Origin: Mycolicibacterium lutetiense
GTDB lineage: Bacteria; Actinomycetota; Actinomycetes; Mycobacteriales; Mycobacteriaceae
NCBI RefSeq assembly: GCF_017876775.1
Contig: NZ_JAGIOP010000002.1
Span: forward strand, 1,674,001 to 1,738,000
Reading direction: 5' to 3'
DNA length: 64,000 bases
Positions within the stretch are counted from its first letter, which is position 1; each line of letters begins with the position of its first letter. The notes beneath the pieces are model-generated. The model saw nothing but the letters and a program-made list of their open reading frames with translations, ran no database searches and was not told where the DNA came from. The translations under genes were made by a program, and so were the position numbers. Of the stretch, positions 28,245 to 36,909 are shown piece by piece.

Positions 28245-28729
28245 GCGAGCTGATCCGCCGGGCGCGGCCCGGTGACGAGGTCGAGATCACCGCGATGATC
28301 CGCGAATTGGCCGACTTCGAACGCGCCGCCGATGAGTGCACCGTCACCGAAAAGCAGATGCACACAGCTCTTTTCGGCGAGCGACCGGTGGCGTATGCGC
28401 ACATGCTGGAGGTCGACGGGCAGGTTGCCGCGACGGCGGTGTGGTTCCTGAACTTCTCCACCTGGGACGGTGTCGCCGGGCTCTACCTGGAGGATCTCTA
28501 CGTGCGTCCGGCCTTCCGGCGCCGCGGGCTGGCCCGAAAGCTGTTGTCCACCTTGGCCGCCGAATGCGTCGAACAGGGTTACACCCGGATGACCTGGGCA
28601 GTGCTGAACTGGAACGTCAACGCCATCGCACTGTACGACGCCGTGGGCGGCGAGCCGCAGACCGACTGGACCACCTACCGGGTATCAGGCCCCGCGCTTT
28701 CGGCGCTCGCCGCCGAGCGGGCCGGCTAA
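28241..28729 (+). CDS. GNAT-family acetyltransferase (Rv3216-like)
   Basis: A 162-residue acetyl-CoA transferase. The acetyl-CoA loop is YVRPAFRRRGLARKLL (fits V-x5-RxxGxG/A), followed by the family signature WAVLNWNVNAIALYDAVGGE. It resembles the diamine acetyltransferase branch (ELADFERAADECTVTEKQMH). Its ATG overlaps the entC TGA by four bases. The substrate is unknown; polyamines or amino acids are possible from the family. Confidence 0.88.
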   Translation: MSELIRRARPGDEVEITAMIRELADFERAADECTVTEKQMHTALFGERPVAYAHMLEVDGQVAATAVWFLNFSTWDGVAGLYLEDLYVRPAFRRRGLARKLLSTLAAECVEQGYTRMTWAVLNWNVNAIALYDAVGGEPQTDWTTYRVSGPALSALAAERAG

Positions 28730-29103
28730 CTGCGCCCGGTGATCCAGTCCACCGACGACGGGCTGAACAGCAGACCCAGCGTGACCAGGGCGAGCAGTCC
28801 GACGAGCGCGCCGTAAACGATGTGGTGTGAGGTGATCACGTACCAGGCCACCGGCAGCAGCAGCAGGTTGGTCAGCACCGCGATCCCCCGGCCCCAACGC
28901 CGCGCGGTGATCAACGCCCAGCCGCCGGCGAGCACCCCACCGCCGATCAACACGAACCAGATGGCCGTGCCGTACCCGCTGACGATGTGCTGATCCGCAC
29001 CGCCCACCGCCCGTGCCAGGAGCACGACGGCCATGATCAGTGCGGCGATTCCCTCGGCGGCGGTCAGAAAACCGGCGTACCGGATGGACGGAGGCTGGAT
29101 CAC
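28726..29103 (-). CDS. Four-helix membrane protein (Rv3217c-like)
   Basis: A 125-residue integral membrane protein with four helices ([72 protein letters not shown]). No charged functional motif is visible. Its ATG overlaps the stop of aroQ by 4 bases, and its own stop overlaps that of the convergent GNAT gene. Function is unknown. Confidence 0.82.
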   Translation of the reverse strand: MIQPPSIRYAGFLTAAEGIAALIMAVVLLARAVGGADQHIVSGYGTAIWFVLIGGGVLAGGWALITARRWGRGIAVLTNLLLLPVAWYVITSHHIVYGALVGLLALVTLGLLFSPSSVDWITGRS

Positions 29104-29540
29104 GACTGCCGCTCCGCCAGGTAGCGCACCGCGTACTCGTATCCGGCCGGACCCGCGCCGGCGATCACCACCTGCGCGACGGCCGACACATAGGAGTGGT
29201 GCCGGAACGCCTCACGGGTGTGGATGTTGCTCAGATGCACCTCGACCACGGGCAGTTCGGCGGCGCTCAGCGCATCGCGGATCGCCACCGAGGTGTGGCT
29301 GTAGGCCGCGGGATTGATGATGATGCCGACGCAGTCCTGCCGGGCCACCTGGATGGCGTCGACCAGCTCACCCTCATGGTTGCTCTGCACTGCGCGGACC
29401 TCGAAGCCGAACCCGGCGGCCAGCTCGGCCACCCGCTGCTCGATCTGAGCCAGCGTGGTGGACCCGTAGATCTCGGGCTGCCGGGTGCCCAGCAGGTTGA
29501 GATTCGGTCCGTTGACGAGCAGTAATCGACGTGCGGTCAC
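29100..29540 (-). CDS. aroQ: Type II 3-dehydroquinate dehydratase AroQ
   Basis: A 146-residue dodecameric enzyme of the shikimate pathway. [18 protein letters not shown] holds the catalytic arginine and tyrosine; [28 protein letters not shown] and [12 protein letters not shown] (catalytic histidine) complete the site. It dehydrates 3-dehydroquinate. In M. tuberculosis aroQ (aroD) lies elsewhere with other aro genes, so this may be a second, perhaps catabolic, copy. GTG 29540 begins [11 protein letters not shown]; the frame upstream is not conserved. Confidence 0.92.
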   Translation of the reverse strand: MTARRLLLVNGPNLNLLGTRQPEIYGSTTLAQIEQRVAELAAGFGFEVRAVQSNHEGELVDAIQVARQDCVGIIINPAAYSHTSVAIRDALSAAELPVVEVHLSNIHTREAFRHHSYVSAVAQVVIAGAGPAGYEYAVRYLAERQS

Positions 29541-29610
29541 GTCCAGTACGGTACCGGCGTGAGGGTTCCCGTAGGCAAGGCACACCGGCGTGCCGATTGC
29601 GCGGTTTCGC

Positions 29611-29676
29611 GATGTCGAGATCGACGCCAGGGTTGTGGTTGGGCAAATTCACCGCCCTCGTGTCGATCTCGGCGTA
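29611..29676. repeat. Long imperfect hairpin between aroQ and the SEC-C gene
   Basis: CGAGATCGAC (29616-29625) and GTCGATCTCG (29662-29671) are perfect 10-bp arms. AGGG and CCCT, then further partial pairs, extend the stem inward around the AT-rich loop GGGCAAATT. The structure spans the intergenic space and may be a dispersed mycobacterial palindrome or a regulatory RNA fold. I found no second copy in the window. Confidence 0.5.
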
Positions 29677-29689
29677 AAGGACAGGCAGG

Positions 29690-29695
29690 GATACT
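29690..29695 (+). promoter_or_regulatory. -10 box of the SEC-C gene, leaderless geometry
   Basis: GATACT lies 7 bases before the GTG start at 29703, which puts the likely transcription start at or next to the start codon. Confidence 0.4.
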
Positions 29696-29702
29696 TGACC
29701 GC

Positions 29703-30092
29703 GTGTCGAGCGAGAACCTCTGCCCGTGCGGTACCGGTCGGTCCTACGCCGAATGCTGCGGGCCACTGCACGCCGGCTCAGGCCCGGCCTCTACGGCCGT
29801 CGCACTCATGCGGTCACGGTTCAGCGCCTTCGCCGTCGGTGCCGCCGGCTACCTGCTGACCTCGTGGCATCCCGACACCCGACCCGCTGAACTGACCCTC
29901 GACGACACCATCGCATGGCGGCGGTTGCAGATCGTGGACACCGATGCGGGCGGCGAGGACGACACAACCGGCGTCGTCGAATTCCGCGCCCAGTACATCC
30001 ATGACGGCAGCCGGCACATCCTCCATGAACGCAGCCGTTTCGAGCGGGTCGGCGGCCAGTGGCACTACCTGGACGGGGAGATTTACGGGTAA
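29703..30092 (+). CDS. SEC-C motif protein, YchJ/UPF0225-like
   Basis: A 129-residue protein. The N-terminal zinc motif is LCPCGTGRSYAECCGPLH (SEC-C: CxCxnCC), followed by the YchJ-type domain (LMRSRFSAFAVGAAGYLLTS and WHPDTRP). Its structure resembles the NTF2 fold. Function is unknown; SEC-C motifs bind zinc and mediate protein contacts. It is the last core gene before the CRISPR insertion. Confidence 0.88.
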   Translation: MSSENLCPCGTGRSYAECCGPLHAGSGPASTAVALMRSRFSAFAVGAAGYLLTSWHPDTRPAELTLDDTIAWRRLQIVDTDAGGEDDTTGVVEFRAQYIHDGSRHILHERSRFERVGGQWHYLDGEIYG

Positions 30093-30370
30093 AGCCCGAC
30101 CATTTAGACGTTAGACGGCAACGCCGAGGCCCTGGGCGGACCGTATGACCCGCCCAGGGCAACGAAGCCGACGTAGCGCCGGATTCACCCGTACCCCATC
30201 GGGAACATGTCCAAGATCAAACCTCAACCAAGGGACTCGGGCACATTCACGGTACTTGATATTAGATGAGTTACCGGTAAAACCTCTTTGTCATAGCACC
30301 TCTGTAAGCTCCCGCCCATCGCTCGCGTTAATAGCTACTCCGCACCACCGACAAGGGGAGAAGAATCACC
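30093..30370. other. Intergenic region between SEC-C gene and cas operon
   Basis: It contains the hairpin listed at 30129-30160 and then an AT-richer stretch (30250-30345) suited to a cas promoter: TTGTCA at 30288 and TAAGCT at 30305 are -35/-10-like but only 11 bases apart. No promoter can be assigned with confidence. The left end of the CRISPR insertion should lie here. Confidence 0.4.
30129..30160. terminator. Hairpin after the SEC-C gene
   Basis: GCCCTGGGCGG and CCGCCCAGGGC form a perfect 11-bp stem around a 10-base loop, 37 bases after the SEC-C stop. No T tract follows. It may separate the core gene from the cas operon. Confidence 0.5.
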
Positions 30371-31585
30371 ATGGGCACTCTCGACTTCGACCACCTTCTC
30401 GCTGCCTGCCGCCCAGGCGGCGCCGCGACACTGACCTCCGTCACCGACCTGATGGCGGCAGAAGGCACACATGGCGGCATCGCGCCGGCGCGATTCGTGG
30501 CGGCCCGCAGTAACGCAAGCACGTATTGCTACGAGCAAAGGTTCATCGACGGCGAGCCCGTGAGCTGCGTCTTGATTGACGGGAAGGCTTCCACCTTGAA
30601 CCGTTGCGAAGACGAAATCGTGAAGGCGATCTCTGATGGTGCCGGCCCGCTGGCCCTGACACCGCGCATCGTTGTCCGGTATGCGGATGGCACTACAGCG
30701 AGCGACCTGCAACTACCTCATCGCCTGTACGACGGCCACATCCGCGCAGGCCACGTCGGCGGGAAAAGCGTTACGGAACACCCGGATTATCGCGGCGCTC
30801 GCGACGCGACACCAGCTGACGTCCGGCCCATACTCGAATTGGCCCCTGCCGCGCTTGTGCTCGGTGGCTGGGATTCGACCCGCAAGGCGCGTCAGGGCCG
30901 CTATCGCAGCGCGCTGACCGGAGAGATCATTGGTGCGCTCGCCGGCCAGAACGACGGCGATATCAATGCGATCCAAACACCAAAGCGCGGTGGCGCCCGG
31001 TCCGATGCCATCGCGCCGAGTGTCCGTCTCACCGGTAAGCAACTCGAGGCGCTACTGGTCGATCAGGAAGCTGAACTGTCGACCAAACTCGCTACCAAGA
31101 TCCGAGATGAGGTCAAGAAGGCGAAGAACGGCAGGACCTCTGCATCAACGCTTGGGCTTGGGTCCATCCCACCGACCCTCGACAACCTCGGACTGGTGTC
31201 CTGCCGGCGCATCATCCGGTCTCACGTGCTGTCATTCGCCGCACTGCGGCAGTTGCGCTTCGGAGCGGGACCGGAAGGTGACGCCGCGTGCCGCGCGCTG
31301 CTGGCCGCATTTGCGCTGGCAGGGCTCGCCAGGGCCAACGCCGAACTCAACCTCCGCGCAAATTGCAACCTCCGCGAAGCGGCGGTACCAATCACCGAGT
31401 TGGATGCCCGGTACGGCCAGGTGACGTCGCTGGATCCCATCGACATTGCGACGGCTGACGCCCTACTCACCGAGGCGATCAATCACGCGCGCTCTACGGC
31501 CGGAATCCGCTGGGAAGGACAGGTCTTCGAAGTGACCGGCAATGAGATCGTCGTGGACAACACCGACGCGGACGCTGAGGAGTAA
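30371..31585 (+). CDS. csb1: Type I-G CRISPR protein Csb1 (Cas7-like, GSU0053 family)
   Basis: A 404-residue backbone subunit of the I-G (formerly I-U) effector. It starts MGTLDFDHLLAACRPGGAAT after an AAGGGGAG site. Family-like segments are QRFIDGEPVSCVLIDGKAS, the hallmark S-HR-YDGHI-type segment LPHRLYDGHIRAG, and VLGGWDSTRKARQGRYRSAL. Cas7-type proteins polymerise along the crRNA spacer. It is the first gene of a tightly spaced operon with csb2, cas3 and csb3. Assignment rests on family memory and the neighbouring genes. Confidence 0.88.
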   Translation: MGTLDFDHLLAACRPGGAATLTSVTDLMAAEGTHGGIAPARFVAARSNASTYCYEQRFIDGEPVSCVLIDGKASTLNRCEDEIVKAISDGAGPLALTPRIVVRYADGTTASDLQLPHRLYDGHIRAGHVGGKSVTEHPDYRGARDATPADVRPILELAPAALVLGGWDSTRKARQGRYRSALTGEIIGALAGQNDGDINAIQTPKRGGARSDAIAPSVRLTGKQLEALLVDQEAELSTKLATKIRDEVKKAKNGRTSASTLGLGSIPPTLDNLGLVSCRRIIRSHVLSFAALRQLRFGAGPEGDAACRALLAAFALAGLARANAELNLRANCNLREAAVPITELDARYGQVTSLDPIDIATADALLTEAINHARSTAGIRWEGQVFEVTGNEIVVDNTDADAEE

Positions 31586-31587
31586 CC

Positions 31588-33141
31588 GTGCCGATCACCG
31601 GAATCCGGGCACGCTTCCCCTTAGGTATCTATGTCGGGCATCGCACTGACGGCTCACCCGACCCACTTCCGTCAACTCTGCGCTTGCACTCCGCCCTGGT
31701 AGCAGCGGCCTCAACCGGTAGTTCGGCCACCGCTCAAGGGACCGCACTCGCCCGCACGGCTCCCGCCACGCGCGCTTTGGAGTGGATCGAAGACAACCCG
31801 CCGGACTTTGTCGAACTCCCAACGGCGCTCGAAAACCTGCCGGCCAACGAGTTCTCCTACCGCGATGAGGGCGTCGTCGAGAAAGTCGGGAAAGGACCCA
31901 TCCGCCGAAAGACTCAGCGTGGGGTCGGTACCGGCACCGCCGTGTCCGCCCCCATCGGGTGGGGCTGGGAGACAATCCCCGCGGACGTAGCCAGCACATT
32001 GGCCGTGTTGTGCGAGGACGTTCCATGCCTCGGGGAAGCTGATTCCCCTGTGATACTCGAATTCGGCGGGATCACTCCGACTCACTGCCGGTCAAAGCAG
32101 ACATCTCCATTCGCACGTGTTGGAATCCGGATCACGACCCCCGTCAGCGGTCGCCTCGGAGAACTGGATGGGCTGCACAAGGTGGCACAACCGCCCACGG
32201 CACCGTCGGCTTCAAAGGATCGCTGGGCCGCCACGGAACTCCCTACGCCACCACCGATCAGCCATGCCAATGCGCTCGAGGTCGGCTATGACCCGATCGG
32301 TGAGCCCTCGCCGCCGCCCACCCCCTGGCGTCACGTCATTCATGTCGGGATCGACGCACCCATCAGCAACGCCGAGCGTGTCAGATGGTCCGTAGCACTG
32401 CACCGCGCCATGGTGGCAGCACTCGACAGCGACGCATCGGACTGGATCACCGGACGGTACGACAGCAGTGCCGTCCCGCCGGCGAATCGCGTAGCGATCC
32501 AACCCGTTGATGCCGGGGTGATGAGTCTGTCCCAGCATCCTCATCTCGGTGCCGGCATTGCGGTGCTGGTGCCCGACGGCGCTCTGGACATCACTATCCG
32601 TGCACTCACCCGCGTGACACGGCTCTATCGACGCGGACATGAGCCAATTCAGCTTGGGCATCGGACCACCATCGAGGCAGCGAACTTCTGGAACACACCC
32701 GCACCAGGAATGGCCCGGATCTGGGAAAGTTTGCCAGCCGTGATGCCTGAGACCCGACGGCCGCGGCGAAACCATCGACGTTCGTGGACGCTCGCCGAAT
32801 CAGCATTGTTGTCAGTGGGTTTCGTGTTCCGTGACGAGCTCCCGCCGGTGACAGCCGAAGTGGCCGAGGAGCGATATGCCGCCATCGTTGACTCAGTTGA
32901 AGCGCACGGGGTTATGGCCCTCACCGCATCACCGATACCCGATGCCGACGTACGAAAGTATGCGCACAAGATGCCCCCAGGAGTTGTGGCCCAGCCGTAT
33001 CGACTGCAATTAGTCGGTGGAAATCTGGTGCCCGAGCGTGCATTAATTGCCGTCGGCCAAAGTCGCCATCTCGGCGGCGGTCTGCTGTGCCCGGTGGACC
33101 GCCCGGCCTCGCTCCTAGCATCCTGGAGTGTGGCCAAATGA
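31588..33141 (+). CDS. csb2: Type I-G CRISPR protein Csb2 (Cas5/Cas6-like, GSU0054 family)
   Basis: A 517-residue RAMP-type protein. It begins at GTG 31588, 2 bases after csb1, with GAGGAG inside the csb1 end. The N-terminal GIRARFPLGIYVGHRTDGSP and following LHSALVAAAS, DNPPDFVELP match Csb2. In I-G systems Csb2 combines the roles of Cas5 (crRNA 5' end) and Cas6 (repeat cleavage). A late glycine-rich segment (GQSRHLGGGLLCP) fits the last RAMP glycine loop. Histidines that could process RNA are present but I cannot single one out. Confidence 0.85.
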   Translation: MPITGIRARFPLGIYVGHRTDGSPDPLPSTLRLHSALVAAASTGSSATAQGTALARTAPATRALEWIEDNPPDFVELPTALENLPANEFSYRDEGVVEKVGKGPIRRKTQRGVGTGTAVSAPIGWGWETIPADVASTLAVLCEDVPCLGEADSPVILEFGGITPTHCRSKQTSPFARVGIRITTPVSGRLGELDGLHKVAQPPTAPSASKDRWAATELPTPPPISHANALEVGYDPIGEPSPPPTPWRHVIHVGIDAPISNAERVRWSVALHRAMVAALDSDASDWITGRYDSSAVPPANRVAIQPVDAGVMSLSQHPHLGAGIAVLVPDGALDITIRALTRVTRLYRRGHEPIQLGHRTTIEAANFWNTPAPGMARIWESLPAVMPETRRPRRNHRRSWTLAESALLSVGFVFRDELPPVTAEVAEERYAAIVDSVEAHGVMALTASPIPDADVRKYAHKMPPGVVAQPYRLQLVGGNLVPERALIAVGQSRHLGGGLLCPVDRPASLLASWSVAK

Positions 33142-35813
33142 CCGGTCTGAAGATTGACGACTTCGCCGCGTACTTCACTGCGCTGCGCGGCCATCCACCG
33201 TTCGCCTGGCAATCGCGTCTGTGTCGAATGATCGCGGAGACCGGTGAATGGCCGGAATCCATCAATGCCCCGACCGGCACCGGCAAGTCAAACGTGGTAG
33301 ATGTACATGCATTCGTCAATGCCCTCTGCGGCTGGGGCAACGGACCCCGGGTTCCGAGACGGCTCGCAGTCGTCGTCAATCGGCGTGCCCTGGTAGACGC
33401 ACATGAACAACGCGCGCTAGAACTGTCGGAAAGTCTGAAGTCACCTCATTCGGCCATATTGAGGCAAGTCGCCGAGGGGCTTCGCCGGCTCCAGTACGAA
33501 TCATCGCCGCCTAACGACGTTCTCGCGTTGGCGACGTTGCGAGGAGGCCTCCTCCCCGACCGCTCCTGGGTCGATGATCCCACTTCATGCACCATCCTCT
33601 GCGCCACACCGGACATGTGGGGCAGCCGAATACTGTTCGGCGGCTACGGCGCCTCACCGCAAGCCCATCCTCGAGAGGCTGGGCTGCTCGCATTTGATTC
33701 AGTCATGGTGCTTGACGAAGCACATCTGAACACCCAACTCCTGCAAACGGCACGGCGGGTTCGCGAACTGGTGCAGCGATTTCCAACCCCGGCTCCTGCT
33801 CTGCAAGTCGTCGCAACAACCGCAACGCCTTTGGACGGCAGGGAACGATCTGTGGGTGTATCCGCGGAGGATGTGGCGACAGACACCAATCTGGCCCGCC
33901 GCCTGACCCGTCCGAAACCGGTCACCTATCACGCAACCGAACTGTGGCCAGATAGACGACGAGCCTCGGAGAACTACGTTAGCGAAGTAGCGGACGCCGT
34001 TGTCGACATGTGGAATAAAGCCGCCGACGGCACTGTCGGTTGCATCGTCAACTCAGTGGACACCGCGGTCCGGGTGACGAGTGCACTGCGAGCTCGGCTA
34101 GCGAGCAAGCCCACTCGTAACCAGGTGCTCACGTGGGTCGGCCCGATGCGTCCACTGGATCTGCTGGCGCAGGTCGAGGCTCACCCGTTCGCCTTTCAGC
34201 CGAGCGGCGACGACCAGGTCGGCGTAATCGTCGCAACCCAAACCATAGAGGTGGGTGTGGATATCGACTTCTCCTCCCTCGTCACCGAATTGGCGTCCGG
34301 TGCGGCCCTAGCCCAGCGGGCAGGCCGAGTCAACCGCCTCGGATCCCGAGCGGTCGGCCCGATTACTGTCATCGGTCCAGTCGGCGATCCGGTAGCAAGC
34401 GGTCCATACGAGGCCGACGAACTAACGACCTCGCGGGAGTGGGTCGTTCGACGGGCTGCGGACACGGATGGATTTGCCTCCAGTGCACTCTCTGCAGATC
34501 CACCACCCGCAGCATCCGACCGACGAGACGTATTCGCTCGACTGGAAGCGGGTGACGTCGAGGCGCTCGCAACGACCAGCGAAGACCTCGCTGCCCCGCA
34601 GGAGCGGTCCCTGTGGCTCCGCGACGACCTCGAGCCCGAGCATCAGGAAATCGGCATCGCACTGCGTTCAGCACTGCCCGAGAATGACCTGGATTCGCTG
34701 GCACTGCTTCAGGCCACCCCACCTGCGGCACGAGAGATCTTTCCGGTGCGAGCGCACCGAGCTTGCGAAATCTGCCGCACGCTAGGGAACTTGGAGTCGC
34801 CGCGCGGTCGAGTCTTCGTTTGGCGCGATAACCGCATTGATCAATTGCAGCTCGGAAGCGGCGAGCAACCGAAACCGGGGGACTTGCTGATCCTTGATTC
34901 CACTCATCGATTCGTCCGCGAGCACACGATTGTCGACTATGACGACGGCGATGAGGTGCAATCCACCGTGTGGGGTGCGATCGACGCCGACGGGCGGGAA
35001 GTGGAGGTTATCTGGCGCTCCGACAATCCGGAGTTGTTCGACCAGATCGACGACATCCTCACCGACCCCGAGTATTCGGATGCCGTCCAACAATTGGTGA
35101 CCGAGACATTCGGAGCCCCCAACCAGGTGACTGTCGGGCGACCGTATGAAGGCGACGAAGATGGTGAAGTGCCGTGGCTTGTCCTCAGGCCGCTCCGAGT
35201 CGTCAAGGACGACGAAGAGACCCGCCAAACGTGGGGCGGTGCACAACCCGTGACGCTCGACGATCATTCCCTTGCCGTCGCGCGGCGAGCCCGATCTCTG
35301 GCATTGCACCTCGCCCTATCCGACAACGAGGTCACAGCACTCGAGCTCGCCGGACTTCATCACGACGCGGGCAAGCGAGATCGCAGATTTCAACTCGTCC
35401 TCGGTACACAGCCGGGAAGCACTCCACGGGCGAAGAGTGGTGGCGCGTCGAGTCGAAGCGCACAACTCAAGAAGGCGCAGACCGGCCTGCCGTCCGGCTG
35501 GCGACATGAGCAGTTGTCCGTAGTTCTCGCACACGATTACCTCGTCGACCATGACCGAGTACAGCGCGACTTAGTCCTCCGACTGGTCGGTACGAGCCAC
35601 GGACGCGGACGTTGCGGGTTTCCGCATAACGCAACGCAACTCGTCGACCCAGAGGATCCCGCACTGATGACCACCGCTAACGAGTACTTCGACCACGGCG
35701 CGTGGGAGGCACTTATAGAAGCGACACACCGAGACTTCGGACCGTGGGGATGCGCGCACTACGAGGCCCTGCTGCGGGCCGCAGACTGCATGGTGTCAAA
35801 GGAGGGGTCGTGA
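33138..35813 (+). CDS. cas3: Type I-G Cas3 helicase-nuclease with C-terminal HD domain
   Basis: An 891-residue protein starting at ATG 33138, whose ATGA overlaps the csb2 stop; an in-frame GTG at 33087 is unlikely. Walker A is NAPTGTGKSNVV (residues 43-54), the DEAH box is MVLDEAHLNTQ (about 190), and motif VI is LAQRAGRVNRLGS. The HD nuclease domain is at the C-terminus (LAGLHHDAGKRDRRF, about residue 740), as in I-G Cas3 and unlike most type I systems. It would unwind and degrade target DNA after Cascade binding. All key motifs appear intact. Confidence 0.92.
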   Translation: MTGLKIDDFAAYFTALRGHPPFAWQSRLCRMIAETGEWPESINAPTGTGKSNVVDVHAFVNALCGWGNGPRVPRRLAVVVNRRALVDAHEQRALELSESLKSPHSAILRQVAEGLRRLQYESSPPNDVLALATLRGGLLPDRSWVDDPTSCTILCATPDMWGSRILFGGYGASPQAHPREAGLLAFDSVMVLDEAHLNTQLLQTARRVRELVQRFPTPAPALQVVATTATPLDGRERSVGVSAEDVATDTNLARRLTRPKPVTYHATELWPDRRRASENYVSEVADAVVDMWNKAADGTVGCIVNSVDTAVRVTSALRARLASKPTRNQVLTWVGPMRPLDLLAQVEAHPFAFQPSGDDQVGVIVATQTIEVGVDIDFSSLVTELASGAALAQRAGRVNRLGSRAVGPITVIGPVGDPVASGPYEADELTTSREWVVRRAADTDGFASSALSADPPPAASDRRDVFARLEAGDVEALATTSEDLAAPQERSLWLRDDLEPEHQEIGIALRSALPENDLDSLALLQATPPAAREIFPVRAHRACEICRTLGNLESPRGRVFVWRDNRIDQLQLGSGEQPKPGDLLILDSTHRFVREHTIVDYDDGDEVQSTVWGAIDADGREVEVIWRSDNPELFDQIDDILTDPEYSDAVQQLVTETFGAPNQVTVGRPYEGDEDGEVPWLVLRPLRVVKDDEETRQTWGGAQPVTLDDHSLAVARRARSLALHLALSDNEVTALELAGLHHDAGKRDRRFQLVLGTQPGSTPRAKSGGASSRSAQLKKAQTGLPSGWRHEQLSVVLAHDYLVDHDRVQRDLVLRLVGTSHGRGRCGFPHNATQLVDPEDPALMTTANEYFDHGAWEALIEATHRDFGPWGCAHYEALLRAADCMVSKEGS

Positions 35814-36826
35814 CCGACTTCATTCTGGGTTCCGACCACACTCGCGCACTCGATCACTTCGCGGGCTACGGCCTCAGTGCCATCCTCGAACAAGCCGGAG
35901 AGCCCGATGTCCGGCTCCGCTGGTCGGACGATCCCCATCCCAAGCTGACACTCAGCGGGCTTCAATCAACGCCCGACAGGGTTGCCGCGTTGGTGCACAC
36001 TCACGCAATCGAACACTGCACCGCAGAGTCCTGGGTACAACAGATCACGACCGTGAGACGTGGGTCCAAATCTTCTGAGGTTGGCCTCTTCAGTCCGCGG
36101 ATCGCCGCACCTGCTGACGCATCCGCCTGGAAGGAGCTATACACCAGCAGACTCAACGCGCTTGATGCCGACACCAACCAAGGATGGCTGGATTCGCTGA
36201 TGATCCAGGCGCTCGGGGAGCCCGCGCACTGGTTATTGCGCACCCAGCTGTCCGAACCCGATCGGGGTGCCTCCCGGTGGGAGATGAAAACGCGCAACAA
36301 AGGTGAGGATTTCACACGAAACCGGCTGGCCCTGCTCGCAAAAGCAGTGTCGTCCAGGACCACTGACGATGTTCTTGCTGGACTCGACGGCAGCTGTGTC
36401 ATCGACGAGACCGGAAGGAACAAGGCCGACTCCCGATCCGGCACGGGCTTAGTATCCCCTCGGCCCGTTGACAACGCACTTGCCTGGTGCGCGCTCTGGG
36501 GTATTTCCGCATTCCGCATCACGCACCGTATAGGCCGCCAATCATTCACCCCTGGCGCCTATCCGCAGACTCGAGTACATCCCGAGCAAATGGTGCTGCC
36601 CGTCGTGACCTCACCCACTTCGCCAGCGAAACTCCGCAGAATTCTCCGCTCACACGCATTCGATGCCGCGGCCTTCGGCGTGCTCGAATCGGCCGACCGA
36701 GCCGTCGGCCGAGAAGCACTGCGCGCATCAGGCGTGACCGTGCTGGTGCGATTTGCCGTGCGTGTTGCGGGAAGCACCTCGGCCCCTGAAAGACAGGTGC
36801 TCGCTGGTGTCTTCGATCTTCTGTGA
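35810..36826 (+). CDS. csb3: Type I-G CRISPR protein Csb3 (Cas8-like)
   Basis: A 338-residue protein starting at GTG 35810, overlapping the cas3 stop (GTGA), with GGAGGGG just upstream. It starts MTDFILGSDHTRALDHFAGY; LGSD/LDHFAGYGL and the size fit Csb3, the small Cas8 of I-G systems, which should recognise the PAM and recruit Cas3. It is the last cas gene: only 83 bases separate it from the first repeat, where other I-G loci normally carry cas4-cas1 and cas2. Confidence 0.82.
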   Translation: MTDFILGSDHTRALDHFAGYGLSAILEQAGEPDVRLRWSDDPHPKLTLSGLQSTPDRVAALVHTHAIEHCTAESWVQQITTVRRGSKSSEVGLFSPRIAAPADASAWKELYTSRLNALDADTNQGWLDSLMIQALGEPAHWLLRTQLSEPDRGASRWEMKTRNKGEDFTRNRLALLAKAVSSRTTDDVLAGLDGSCVIDETGRNKADSRSGTGLVSPRPVDNALAWCALWGISAFRITHRIGRQSFTPGAYPQTRVHPEQMVLPVVTSPTSPAKLRRILRSHAFDAAAFGVLESADRAVGREALRASGVTVLVRFAVRVAGSTSAPERQVLAGVFDLL

Positions 36827-36909
36827 GCGCTGACGCCGTGGACCGCATTCAGATACCAATCCGCTTGGTACGCAACGTTCCTGGTCGATGCTGTATCGTT
36901 GGCAGGGTT
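36827..36909 (+). other. Putative CRISPR leader, short and atypical
   Basis: The 83 bases between csb3 and repeat 1 include the small hairpin ACCAATCCGCTTGGT and a -10-like TATCGT at 36894-36899. It is not AT-rich, unlike most leaders, and the sequence may be a scar left when adaptation genes and the true leader were lost. Confidence 0.35.

Noticed and set aside
30288..30310. TTGTCA and TAAGCT as a cas promoter
   Set aside because: Spacing is only 11 bases, too short for a sigma-70 type promoter.
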